Shown: positions 10,955 through 21,582, counted from the stretch's first letter. The stretch: DNA of 64,000 bases from Heloderma charlesbogerti (GCA_026122225.1 JANEZZ010002066.1:372001-436000), one strand, 5' to 3'. The notes: generated by a model not told the origin, from the letters alone. Translations and numbers: made by a program.

Positions 10955-11207
10955 GGTGTAGTGGATGCCATTTGCATCCAGAGTCAGCCTCAGCCTGCAA
11001 TACGGCACGGCACGGCAATACGGCATGGAATTGCTGCACGGTGGAGCCAGCTCCTGAGGATTCTGAGGGAGGGTTGGATCACCTCCCCCCGTGGGTGGAT
11101 TCCCAGCCAGGATGAAAGGTAGGAAATCCACCCATCCCAATTGTGAGATTTGGTGAAGCCAGTCAGAAGCAGTGTTACAAGAAAAAAAAGCAACATTCTG
11201 TGGGATC

Positions 11208-11446
11208 AATGGGCTCAAGTGACAGGAAGCCAGATTCCATCTGAACATCAGGAAAAACTTCCTGACTGTTAGAACAATATGACAATGGAACCAATGACCT
11301 TAGGAGGTGGTGGGCTCTCCTGCACTGGAGGCATTCAAGATGAGGTTGCTCAGGGATGCTCTGACTTGGAGTCCTGCATTGAGCAGGGGGTTGGACTCGA
11401 TGGTCTTGTAGGCCCCTTCCAACCCTACTATTCTATGATTCTATGG
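11208..11446 (+). mobile_element. CR1 LINE, 3' end fragment
   Basis: It carries the CR1 3' untranslated landmarks: GAAGCCAGATTCC, ACATCAGGAAAAACTTCCTG, GGTCTTGTAGGCCCCTTCC and the octamer tail ATTCTATGATTCTATGG. It is 5'-truncated and lies just outside the hAT nest. Confidence 0.88.
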
Positions 11447-11976
11447 ACCAACTCACCAGGAAAGAGAGTGCTTGAGCAGTAGAAATAGGAATTGTACTTT
11501 GAAAATCAGAGAGACTTGTGCTTTCCTATGTGACATACTCTTTCAAGAACGACCAGTCCCAGGGTTACTGTGGCAAAGGCAGGAGGGAGGGGCATCTAGC
11601 GGAGGGACAAATAACAGCACTATCAGGAACATTGGTCCCAGGGACATTAGGAGACACTGCTGGTAGGTTTACAAGCTCAAAATAAATGTGAGTAAATGCT
11701 GAGTTCTCAGACACACACAAAGAAACACACAGAGCAAACACAGTTAAGTCACCTAATGATTTTGTCTGTTGATCATGGACTTAAAAGAGAAGTTGGTTTA
11801 GGGGAGAGGCTTCATGATTTTGCAATGAAAAAAGGTTGGGGGGGGGGACAGCATTAAAGTGAATTATTCTATCTTGGGGCTGCCCGGCACTAGGAAATCC
11901 AGCCCTCCTAGGCCTCGATGAGGCTTGCATTGGTGAGCTGAGCCACAGGCTCCCACTGGAATTCCCAGGCTCTGCT
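11447..11976. other. unique sequence
   Basis: About 530 bp. No recognised gene or repeat apart from a short CACACA run near 11712. Confidence 0.4.
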
Positions 11977-12050
11977 GTCATTGTGCTCAAGTCTCCCTTC
12001 TCACTGCCGGGGTGCCAGCAAGGAAAAGGGAGACTTGCGCACAATGACTA
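11977..12050. repeat. inverted repeat (hairpin), unit 1 of a dispersed pair
   Basis: CATTGTGCTCAAGTCTCCC is mirrored by GGGAGACTTGCGCACAATG, with a GC-rich loop. A related fold is at 13220-13281, on the other side of TACGTA copy 5. Confidence 0.75.
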
Positions 12051-12110
12051 GTGGTGGGCAACGACAGCGGCTGCTCTTGCCCACGGTCTGCCATTGCGGT
12101 TGCCACCACC

Positions 12111-13073
12111 TAGGGATGGCGGAGAATTTCTCCCCGAATCTTCGGGAGGCCGAGCGCCAACTCATTCGGCCCCCCGAAGTTGGTTGTGAAATTCTCCGCT
12201 GGCCCCCCGCCCCCCCCGGGACGGGACTTGCCTTCAGCGAATGTCCCTCTGGGCGGCAGGTCCCAGCGGCGGTTCGGCAGCGGTTCATCGCGGGCAGGGG
12301 CGGCAGCCGGTCTCCTGACCGGCTGCCGCCATTACAAAAAAAAAAAACCTAAAGTAAAAAACAAACAAACACCCGTGATAGGCTACGTAACAATTAATGT
12401 AGCCTATCACGGCTAGATTTCCAAAGTCAGCCGTGATAGGCTACGTAAATCGTCACGTAGCCTATCACAGGTGACTTTGAAGAAAAAAAAAAAAAAGCAC
12501 GTACGCAAATGGCGGCGGCCCATGGGCGCCGCCATTTGCATTCCTTATTTTGGCACGTCTAGTCTACGTAAAGATTTACGTAGACTACGGCGAAAATAAG
12601 GGCACGCTATTTGGGTTGCCCTTATTTTCGCCGTAGTCTATGTAAATCTTTACGTAGACTAGACGTGCCAAAATAAGGAATGCAAATGGTGGCGCCCCAT
12701 GGGCGCTGCCATTTGTGTACGCGCTTTTTTTTTTTTCTAAAGTCACCCGTGATAGGCTACGTGACGATTTACGTAGCCTATCATGGCTGACTTTGGAAAT
12801 CTAGCCGTGATAGGCTACGTAAATCGCCACGTAGCCTATCAAGGGGTCTTTTTTTTTTTTACTTTTTGTTTCGTGGCCGGGGAGACGGGGCGCTTCTCCC
12901 CGGCCTGAATTTCGGCCGGGCGAGGCAGGAAGCCTCCCCCCCGGCCTGAATTTCGGCCGGGCGAGGCAGGAAGCCTCCCCCCCCTCGCCTGAACTTTGGG
13001 GGGAAAAGCAAAGCGCCTTCCCCCCACCGCGAAGCCAAGCTGCGAATAGGTAAGTGACTTTCGTACATCCCTA
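12111..13073 (+). mobile_element. TACGTA-palindrome hAT-like element, copy 5 (subfamily A)
   Basis: TAGGGATGG...CATCCCTA, 963 bp, flanked by CCACCACC and CCACCCCC (7 of 8). It has the full ladder of two GTGATAGGC hairpins, a GCAAATGGCGGC hairpin, a TAGTCTACG hairpin, and the mirror series about a centre near 12610. The right module ends in AATAG|GTAAGTGAC (about 13045-13057); its acceptor position reads TTTCGTGG rather than CAG. The minus frame from the left module starts MAAAGQET and hits a stop before the donor. Confidence 0.9.
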
Positions 13074-13555
13074 CCACCCCCACCACCCCCATGGCCAGCC
13101 GCTCTGCACAACTTCCTCGCTTGAGAGAGTTGTTCAGAGCAGCCAGCGGGTGTTCGCAGCAGTGGCAGCAATGACAACGAATGGCAGCGGGCACAAAAAG
13201 TGTGCCCACCATTGCCCACCAGTCTCCCTTCTTCCTGCTGGGGTCCTAGCAGGGAGAAGGAGACTTGCACACAATGGCTGATGGCCAGCAAGTCCAGTGC
13301 CTCTTTCACTCCCATCCTGCTGCTTCTGCCAAGCAACCACACCTCCCTCTGCTGGGCACCAACAGAGGGAGGCACAGTTGCTCAGCAGTGGTGGTGACAG
13401 TGTGGGAGCCAGGAGGGGAGGGCCATGGCCTTCCCCTCTCAGCTCCCACCCTGCCGCCACCAAGCACACCCCTCACGCTTTCCTTGCTGGAGTCAGCAGC
13501 ATTGGCAAGGAGAGTGTGAGGGGTGTGGCTGGTGGCAGAAGTCCACAAGCTGGCC
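13074..13555. repeat. GC-rich sequence with internal hairpins
   Basis: It contains 13220-13281, an inverted repeat like 11977-12050 (AGTCTCCCTTCTTCC ... AAGGAGACTTGC), and further CTCCCTCTGCTGGG / CAACAGAGGGAGG folds. Long open frames in several phases reflect base composition; none has a motif. Confidence 0.45.
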
Positions 13556-13985
13556 CAATTCATGCTGGTCAAATAGAGCCAGCCCATGGACAAGCGAGCC
13601 AGGAGTCTGGGGGACTGAGCTGCCCAAAACTCAGTGGGCCCAACACCCCAGACAGATTCCCTAGTCTATCTACAGCATGCTTCCTGTTGCACTGGAGTCC
13701 ATTAGAATCGAGCTGGCACATGGAGAAGTGAGCCAGGAGTCCGGGGGGGGGGGTGAACTGCCCAAATTGAGCCAGCCCATAGACAAGTGAGCATGCTGGT
13801 CGAATCAAGCCAGTCACGGACATTCTGGTCGAACAGAGCCAACCACGGACGTGCTGGTTGAAGCAAGCCAGCCACAGATGTGCTGGTCGGATCGAGCCAG
13901 CCATGAATCCCCCCCCAGATGGATTCCTCAGACATCTCTAGTCTACCTGCACCATGTTTCCTGTTGTATTGGTCCATTAGAATAA
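13556..13985. repeat. higher-order tandem repeat
   Basis: Four adjacent units of about 29 bp (13792-13906; core GTGCTGGTCGAA...GAGCCAGCCA) sit inside a larger repeat. The block AGACAGATTCC...CTTCCTGTTG...CCATTAGAAT at 13658-13708 recurs at 13918-13983. Confidence 0.75.
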
Positions 13986-14198
13986 AAAAAGAAATGAAAA
14001 CATCAACAGGATAATACCAACCCCAAAGGTCCAAAATAGGCAGCATGCTTTGAAGGACTCTTGTTCAGGCTGGATGCTCATGTAAACAAACAAACAACAA
14101 TAGCAAAATGGGGGGGGAGGGGGCAGGCAAAAGCTCCAGTGTGAGCCAAGGTGTAATTTCAGAAATAAAATAGACACTTTTCTTTTGCAACTCGTGAC
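13986..14198. other. unique sequence
   Basis: Short A-rich stretch with no recognised feature. It ends in the target duplication CTCGTGAC. Confidence 0.4.
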
Positions 14199-14697
14199 TA
14201 GGGATGTATATTTTGTTTAAAGTATTTCATCTGTGTTTCGCAGATTGTCTGGCGTCGTTTGTTCAATCCTCCACTCATTGATGGAAGCAGATTCTTTTCC
14301 CCCCTTCAGAAAATTACATAAAAAAGTATGCCTAACTTTACATAACATTAACTGGCATGTTACATTTTGCATATTCTTCTTAATTCAGTGTACAGTCGGT
14401 GAGCAGAACGCACAAAAAAAAAAAGAGTGCTACACAGCAGAAGCTGGAGAGAAATCAGAGATACATAAAACGTGATTTTTTGTTTTCAAAAAGGTGTATA
14501 TATTAGAATATTTTCCAGTAACTGCTGCATTTGTGCATGACTAAATTTGCATGCAATTCCAGAAAGTAAAAACATGGTCCACAAATCCTTGGATTCCTTG
14601 CAACTTGGAAGAGGGTGATTTGCTGTTGAATCTCTGAGTTGGCTTCATATTTATCTAAAGTCATATGAATCCATTTTGGATTTCTCCAATATCCCTA
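14199..14697 (-). mobile_element. family X hAT-like element, complete, with target duplication
   Basis: TAGGGATGTATA...ATCCCTA flanked by CTCGTGAC (14191-14198) and CTCATGAC (14698-14705), 7 of 8. It is the reverse complement of the family X copies at 1-221, 37725-38126 and 42530-43378 (CTGGCGTC, CACTCATTGATGGAAGCAGATTC). About 500 bp, AT-rich, non-coding. Confidence 0.75.
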
Positions 14698-14728
14698 CTC
14701 ATGACATTCTATGTATCGGATGGTATTT

Positions 14729-15641
14729 TAGGGATGGGGGAGAATTTCTCCCCGAAACTTCGGGGGGCCGAGTGCCAACGCATTCAGTCCTCCGAAGGTT
14801 GTTCGGGGAGAAATTCTCCGCCCCCCCACCCCCCCCGGGATGGGACTTACCTTTGACAAATGTCCCTCCCGGCGGCGGGTCCCGGCGGCAGTTCGGCAGG
14901 TCTTCGTCAGGGGCGGGGGCAGCAGCCGGTCTTTTGACCGGCTGCCGCCGCCGCCATTATAAGAAAAGTAAAAAAAAAAACGCCCCTGTGATAGGCTACA
15001 TAACGATTAACGTAGCCTATCACGGCTAGATCTGCAAAGTCAGCCATGATAGGCTACGTTAATCGTCACGTAGCCTATCACGGGTGACTTTGGAAAAAAA
15101 AAAAGCGCGTACGGCTAATGGCGGCCCCCATAGGGAGCCGCCATTCGCGTTCCTTATTTGGTCCCTGTAGTCTACGTAAAGATTTACATAGACTACGGTG
15201 AAAATAAGGGCAACGGTAGACTTGACGTGCCAAAATAAGGAACGCAAATGGCGGTCCCCATGGGAGCCGCCATTTGTGTACGCGCTTTTTTTTTTCAAAG
15301 TTACTCGTGATAGGCTACGTGACTATTTACATAGCCTATCACAGCTGACTTTGGAAATCTAGCCGTGATAGGCTACATAAATCGTTACGTAGCCTATCAC
15401 GGGTGTGTGTGTTTTGTTTTGTTTTTTACTTTTTTTTCGCGGCCGGGTAGACGGGGCGCTCCTACCCAGCCTGAATTTCGCCGGTGAGGGATGGGGCACC
15501 TCCCCCCCAGCCTACATTTCAGCCGGGCGAGGTGGGGCGCCTCCCCCCCCCTCACCTGAACTTCGGGGGGAGAAGCAAAGCGCCTCCCCCCCACCGCGAA
15601 GCAAGCTGCAGGACAAGGTAAGTCCCTTTCGTCCATCCCTA
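14729..15641 (+). mobile_element. TACGTA-palindrome element, copy 6 (subfamily A)
   Basis: TAGGGATGG...CATCCCTA, 913 bp. The palindrome ladder is present but the centre is shortened (around 15200). The outward donor on the left is GACTTACCT at about 14843; on the right it is CAAG|GTAAGTCCC (15614-15624). The left-module minus frame begins MAAAAAGQKT and is stopped early. No 8-bp duplication could be matched, so one flank may have been altered. Confidence 0.8.
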
Positions 15642-15646
15642 CACAG

Positions 15647-16141
15647 ATGACAAGGATTCTTTACAAGGTTTCATTCCTTTATTACCTTATGACTCTTACA
15701 GATACTAATCACTAGCGACTAAGCAAGGAACTGCACTGGGGATAGATAGCAGAGTAGCCTAAGCTCCAGGTAAGGCAGTTGGTCCCTGTTTGAGGGAGAA
15801 CTGCGGGAAGACTCTGAACATATGGGCTAGGGAGAGATCCTCCCTCTTTCCCTTGGGTCCTCGGGACGTGACCGTTTTTTGAGCACCAAACAAGCGGAGC
15901 ACCTCCTTTCGGCACCCTCCATCTGTTGCCACTCCCTGCGTCTGTGCTGAGTGTCCAGCCAGCCCCCCTCCAGCACTTTCTCACTGCCAGGGTCACTATC
16001 TATCCCAGGAATGCTGGCAGGATGAATCTCTGCCAGCTGCTGTGCCTGTGAGAGATGAGCGCACTCCTCTCCCATGGATTGCTGCTCTTCTTCAGAATCA
16101 GAACTGCTCTGGAGCTCTATGGACTCAGTTTCCACCCTGAC
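15647..16141 (-). mobile_element. candidate solo LTR
   Basis: On the minus strand it starts TGTCAGGGTGGAAAC, ends CCTTGTCA (TG...CA) and has AATAAAGG about 35 bp before the end, as a polyadenylation signal in an LTR would be. Length 495 bp suits a solo LTR. No matching target duplication and no second copy are in the window. A 102-codon minus frame inside it shows no motif. Confidence 0.4.
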
Positions 16142-16560
16142 ACAAATGTAGCCATTGGGTTTGTTCTCTCTGTGAAGGGTGTCTGCAACAGCCTTCAGTC
16201 TGCAGCTTTCATTTTGGTGTCTGTTGGTTTATCTAAAAACAGAGCAGAAGGTTTAGAAACATGACAGAGATTTCTGGGCTAGATCCCAGCTTGCTGGGAA
16301 ACCTTGGAGAGGAAGAAGAGCCAGAGGCTAATCATAATCATACCAAGTGTATCATTTAATATCCAAGATTTCTGAATAGGGAGATTCTAGGGAGACAGGA
16401 ACAGAGTGAATGATGGCATGAGAGTAGAGGCTGGGGAGGTGCTGGACATAGAGCCCCAAAAGTCTGGGTTCAAATTGTTCTTCAACCATGAACTTGTATT
16501 GTGGTGGTCTTGAGCAACTTCACCATATGCCATGAATCAAACCTGGTGGAGAATGGCTCT
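16142..16560. other. unique sequence
   Basis: About 420 bp without recognised features. Confidence 0.4.
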
Positions 16561-16657
16561 CCCTATGGCTCTCCCTATCACAAAGGTTTATAAATGATGT
16601 GCAGAGTGGAGAAACTGAGTAGGGAAAGGTTTTCTCCTTCTCTCATAACTTTAGAAC
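16561..16657 (+). mobile_element. CR1-like LINE (second family), part before an insertion
   Basis: GGTTTATAAATGATGTGCAG...GGAGAAACTGAGTAGGG...TTTCTCC..CTCTCATAACTTTAGAAC matches 33960-34030 in order. It continues at 17589 after element copy 7. Confidence 0.75.
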
Positions 16658-17588
16658 TAGGGATGTCAGAGAATTCCGCCATGGATCTCAGTGAGGGCGA
16701 ATGCCAGTGCATTCGGCCCCCCGAACTCCGTGGTGGAACGGCCAGCCACCCCCCTGCCCCCCCTGCGGATCCCGCCCGGGACGAGACTTACCTGGGGCGG
16801 ATGTTCCGGGTGGCAGCGGCTCTGGCAGCGGCTTCAGCGGTGGTGGCTGCGGCTGCTGGTCTTCCGACCAGCTGCCGCCGCCGCCATTTGCAGTCTTGTT
16901 GTTTTTGTTGTTGTTGTTGTTTCTTACAAGACGTGATAGGCTATGTAAAGATTTACGTAGCCTATCATGGCTGGGTAAAAAAAAAAAATGCATACGCAAA
17001 TGGCGGCGGCTACGGCCGCCGCCATTTGCATTCCTTATTTTTGGCCGTCTTAGTCTACATAAATATTTACATAGACTATGACGGCGAAAATAAAGGGGAA
17101 CGCAAATAGCGTAGCGGGCGCTATTTGCGTCCCTTTTTGATTCGCCATTTTAGCCTACGTAAATATTTACATAGGCTAAAATGGCGAATCAAAAAGGGGC
17201 ACAAATAGCGCCCGCTACGTTATTTGCGTTCCCCTTTATTTTCACCGTCATAGTCTACATAAATATTTACGTAGACTAAGATGGCCAAAAATAAGGAACG
17301 CAAATGGTGGCGGCCGTAGCTGCCACCATTTGCGAATGCGGTTTTTTTGTTTGTTTGTTTTTACCGAGAGCCCTCTGTGGCCGGAAATCCGGCCGTGTAT
17401 GGCTCTGGCTTGGGCCTGGCTGGGTGCTCCATGGAGCTGCCGCGGAGCACAGCTGGCCGTGGAGGATTCCGGGGGGGAGGAACAGATCGCCTCCCCCCCG
17501 TCGAGGATTCCAGGGGGAGGGACGGAACGCCTCCCGCCCCACCATCAACATAATCCGCGGAAAGGTAAGTGACTTTCGTACATCCCTA
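16658..17588 (+). mobile_element. TACGTA-palindrome hAT-like element, copy 7 (subfamily B, best-preserved foldback)
   Basis: TAGGGATGTCAGAG...CATCCCTA, 931 bp, with the perfect duplication TTTAGAAC (16650-16657 and 17589-17596), inserted in a CR1-like LINE. The foldback is centred at 17164.5 and shows no net indel: hairpins at 17051-17078 and 16996-17029 are mirrored exactly at 17251-17278 and 17300-17333, around a central 44-bp palindrome (17143-17186). The right module runs from a T-rich tract ending ACCGAG (acceptor mutated) at 17368 to AAAG|GTAAGT (17561-17570). The left module has the outward donor GACTTACCTGG at about 16785. Confidence 0.93.
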
Positions 17589-18030
17589 TTTAGAACCAGG
17601 GGTAACCAAGTGACACTGCATGTAGGGGATTCACGTCAGATAAAAAGAAGGACTTCTTCACACAACACATAGTCAAATGGTGGAAGTTGCTACCACACGT
17701 TGTAGTAACGGACGATTTGGACAGCTTTAAAAGAGGATTCGATGAATTCGTGGAGGATAAGGCTACTAGTCATGGCGACTAGTAGATGGCTACTAGTCGT
17801 GGTGACTATGTATTACATCAAGTATCAGAGGCAGTATGCCTCTGAATACCAGTTGCTAGGTATTCTTACAAGACGTGATAGGTATTAGCAGGAGGGTGCT
17901 AATAGTGCATAGTCATGCTTGTGGATTTCCCTTAATCATGTAGTTGTCCACTGTAGAAACACAGTAGTGGACTAGCCAGGCCTTTGATCTGACACAGCGG
18001 GGCTCTCTTTATGTTCTTATGTTATGTACT
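17589..18030 (+). mobile_element. CR1-like LINE (second family), 3' end
   Basis: Continuation of 16561-16657: GAACCAGGGGTAACC, GGACTTCTTCACACA, GGATAAGGCTACTAG, AATACCAGTTGCTAGG, CCAGGCCTTTGATCTGAC and the tail CTTTATGTTCTTATG. A short TAC/TAGTCATGGCGACTAG duplication is inside. Non-coding 3' region. Confidence 0.8.
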
Positions 18031-19397
18031 CTCAGGATTGTTTCAGATGTTAGAGATTAAGTGGGTACACCATCACATTTGAAGTACCTATGAGTAGGGA
18101 TCGGCAAACCCGTGATTTCCACAATCATCCAGATTGTCCCAACACCACCTTGGTTTTGCTTGTTTCACACATTCAAACTTTGCAAAGTTTGGAAAGTTCT
18201 TATCAAAACCAAATTGATTGTCCAATGAGAAGATGAGATGATGGAACCTGATCCACTGCATCACAGAGATAAAAAGGAAGAGCCCACAGTAAAATTCTAA
18301 ACATGTGTATGGGGGTGGGGAGTGTGAATAGGGAGAAATCTAATCCTTCTGGTTAAGCCTCATGTCCTTGGCTTGTACATATTTTTTTCCCCATTCACAC
18401 TGTTCTAAAATTATAGTTCCAAAGATCAAGCTTGTAAGTAGGATGATATGTATGCTATGATTCTGCAGAAATGTCAAACATGTTTGTGGATACAGAATTC
18501 CATTTTACAGCAAGTTTCTAACCCTTATAGCTACAAAAATGGGCTTGAGAACATGTCAGCAATCTCAAAAGCCAGATATGTGGCAGCCCAAGGCCCAGCC
18601 AGGCATGATGCCATTAATGGAATGAGAAATTGCTCGAATCCTGCAAATGAATTATACTATATAGTGAGCATAGTGGAGCTGGGGGGCTGTAGGCCTTTCC
18701 CCCTGCTGTGGTCCTGATCTGGATCTCCCCTGTGACTGCTATTCACATTGGAAAATTGCAGAGGTATGGGAGAGGGGACTCATCCAGGTCAGAACCACAC
18801 TGGGGGTTTTAACCCCCCCCCCACCGCCGCTCCCTGCAAAGCTCCCAATCTGGATTTGTGGGGCAGAGTGTGCCTGCAATTTACTTTAAAAAAATCAATT
18901 CACAAAATTGCTAAATGCATGAATGGCATCATACCTAGCTTGGGCCTACTTTCTTGCATTTGGGGGCATGGTTTCAGTGTCCTTGCCTCTCTGTGTGACT
19001 GAAATTAAAATAAGTTATGCAAAGTTGAAGAATAAATTACGCAGATGAAGAAAAGTATTCAAACACTCCCTTCCTTTTAAATCATAAAACAGTAGTCAGA
19101 TGGCTACTTAGAAATTCCCTGTTGTGTGTTGTGGATATCAGTTTGTTTTAATTGTGTTCTACCCTGCCTGTAATATCCAGACTGAAAAGCACCATTAAAT
19201 ATATATATGGAAACAATAGAGCATAAATACACAGGACATTGTCCTAGCAGAAGAAAAGTGATTTTAAGTCTCATTGATTTCAAGGGAAAAAACAAATGGA
19301 CAGGAGAAATATTTGGAACATCATTTATGAAGTTTCACCAGTAAATTTAAAATCCTTGTTAGTTTGTTTTAAATTTCCCCAGGTCAGACTTCCCTGA
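18031..19397. other. unique AT-rich sequence
   Basis: About 1.4 kb. TAGGGATCGG at 18096 may be the remnant of one hAT-like end. Otherwise nothing recognised. Confidence 0.4.
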
Positions 19398-19512
19398 CCA
19401 GATGCCATCCAGATGACTTCAACTCCCATCATCCCATGGTAACATGGTTAATGGTTAGGAATTCTGAGAGTTGTAGTCCAAAAGAACTGGAGGGCACCAG
19501 GTTGGGAAAGAA
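19398..19512. mobile_element. MITE (CCAGATG...CATCTGG type), diverged
   Basis: ACTTCAACTCCCATCATCCC and GAGAGTTGTAGTCCAAAAG...CTGGAGGGCACC form an imperfect foldback. Similar copies are at 22753, 34493 and 50937. Confidence 0.6.
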
Positions 19513-20393
19513 TGCCCTTAGTGTTGGGCAATCTTACCCCAAATGATTTTTTTTAACTTCCGTTGAAAATAACAAATTTATCAATGTAACCTCAAGCAAG
19601 AGTTCTCCTTTAATTCAATCTCATTCGTACATGGGTTTTTGCACATGCACGTTAACAAACTGCATTTTGGGAGCTGTAGTTTGGAATTGGAATCGCAGAC
19701 AATATATTTTAACTATAACAGACGAATGTTAAGACAGAGTTAGGAGCAAAGCAAATGGAACAGGACATGCTAAAACATTCCTAAGACCTAAGTTCAAGCC
19801 AGTAAGCAATCCATCTGTTTGTTTACATACAGACTCTTCTTTCTTCGTGTAAAATGCCTGTGTTTTACTCTCTGCCACCCCTGTGCAATCCAATTGAACT
19901 GCAAAAATAGAATGCAGGCGACAAACACTGAAAGGTTAACAATATTGTGAAGCGCACATTAAAATCAAATGACCTGAATGATTGCATCTTCTGATCAGCA
20001 TGCAAGAGAGATTTCACATGAGTCAGCAGAGTTGGGGGGTGGAGGGTGGAGAGAGAATACTGCATCATTATATTGTTCGGAGTGGAAGGAAAGGAACATA
20101 TTCACTGCGCAGGCAGCTTGGAAAGATTTTCTTTGTAGGCTCATTGGTATGGAACCAATGTGTTATGGAGATTAATTGGATGATGCTACAGGAGAGGCAA
20201 ATAGAGCAAGATAACAGAGTCTGGAAAAAAAGTTTGTGTGGATTGGGGGGGGGCACCTTCAGAATACTGCCCAACAATGCTGGGCTGGCCAACACATTTC
20301 AGTGCCAAGAAAATCCTGTCCTTCAGAACTTTAAAACAGGACAGTTCCCTCCCCTCCCCACACTACCTTGATAAGGACATCATTTGCAATAAT
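19513..20393. other. unique sequence
   Basis: About 880 bp, no recognised gene. It ends in the duplication GCAATAAT. Confidence 0.4.
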
Positions 20394-21337
20394 TAGGGAT
20401 GTACGAAAGTGACTTACCTTTCCGCGGATTATGTTGATGGTGGGGGGGAGGCGTTCCATCCCTCCCCCCGGAATCCTGGCCAGGGGGGGAGGCGCTCCGT
20501 TCCTCCCCCTTGGAATCCTGGTCAGCTGGCTGTGCTCCGCAGTGATTCTGTGGAGCCACCGGCCGGCTCCACCAGCAGCCGGACATCCGGCCGCTGGCTA
20601 GCAGGGACGCAAATGGCAGCGGCCGTAGCCACCGCCGTTTGCATCCCTGCAGTCAGCCGTGATAGGCTACGTAAATGTTTACGTAGCCTATCATGGCTGA
20701 TTTTTTTAAAAAAGAAGCACGTACACAAATGGCAGCAGCCATGGCCGCCACCATTTGCGTTCCTTATTTTGGCACGTCTTAGTCTACGTAAACATTTACA
20801 TAGACTAAGACGGCGAAAATAAGGGGAACGCAAATAGCGTAGCGTCTACGCTATTTGTGTTCCCCTTATTTTCGCTGTCTTAGTCTACGTAAATGTTTAC
20901 GTAGACTAAAACGTGCCAAAATAAGGAATGCAAATGGCGGCGGCCATGGCTGCTGCCATTTGCGTATGCGCGTGTTGTTGTTTTTTTTTAAGTCAGCTGT
21001 GATAGGCTACGTGAATATTTACATAGCCTATCACGGTGTTTTTTTAAAATCTAGCCGTGATAGGCTACGTAAATCTTTACATAGCCTATCACGTTTTTTT
21101 TTTTTTAACTGGAAATGGTGGTGGCAGCAGCCAGTCGGAAGACCGGCCGCTGCAGTCACCGCCGCTGAACCGCCGCCAGAGCCGCCACTGGAGCCGCCGC
21201 CACCTGGAAGATCCGCCCAAGGTAAGTCCCGTCCCGGGGGGCAGGGGGGCGGGCCATTCTGCCACCGATTTCGGGGGGCTGAATGCGCTGGCATTCAGCT
21301 TTCCCGAGATCCGTGGTGGAACTTTCGTACATCCCTA
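20394..21337 (-). mobile_element. TACGTA-palindrome hAT-like element, copy 8, with two identical termini
   Basis: Perfect duplication GCAATAAT (20386-20393 and 21338-21345). Both ends read TAGGGATGTACGAAAGT going inward, whereas other copies pair this end with a GAGAATT-type end. That suggests terminal conversion. The ladder includes TAGTCTACG hairpins (20780, 20883), GTGATAGGC hairpins (20659, 21000, 21057) and CAAATGGCGG hairpins. Donors: GACTTACCTTTCC at 20411 on minus and AAG|GTAAGTCCC near 21219 on plus. Confidence 0.92.
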
Positions 21338-21504
21338 GCAATAATCTGTTAGCAAAACAGCTGGAGATTGGATCCCTCCTATCTTCAAGCTCTATATCTG
21401 ACTAACCTTGATAGGTTACCAAAAAATATTTTTAAATTTTAAAATTTTTGTTACCAAAATTCACAAAGTTTTCCATATTCAGGGCAAAAAGAAATTCAAA
21501 TTTA

Positions 21505-21505
21505 A

Positions 21506-21545
<40 letters not shown>

Positions 21546-21546
21546 G

Positions 21547-21581
<35 letters not shown>

Positions 21582-21582
21582 A
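21505..21582. repeat. (GAAA)n microsatellite
   Basis: About 19 units with one GAGA interruption. Confidence 0.95.

Larger units (their letters stand above)
9098..11139 (+). mobile_element. outer element of a three-level hAT-like nest
   Basis: GAGGGATGG...CATCCCA flanked by the perfect 8-bp duplication ATTGTGAG (9090-9097 and 11140-11147). Its own sequence (9098-9570 and 10963-11139) holds large inverted modules: GCCGTAAAG...CTTTACGGC folds around TAAGCTAAATGCAGCC, and GCAAATGG/CCATTTGC pairs. An outward AGGTAGG-like donor lies near 11118. It is interrupted by the element at 9571-10954. No coding capacity. Confidence 0.85.

Noticed and set aside
9698..11039. Two long minus-strand frames (222 and 223 codons) with AT-hook-free, Ala/Gly/Pro-rich translations
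   Set aside because: They run across three nested elements and their duplications. Composition of GC-rich palindromes, not coding, explains them.
13297..13731. Several overlapping open frames of 80-178 codons in both strands
   Set aside because: GC-rich repetitive sequence with open frames in many phases and no motif.
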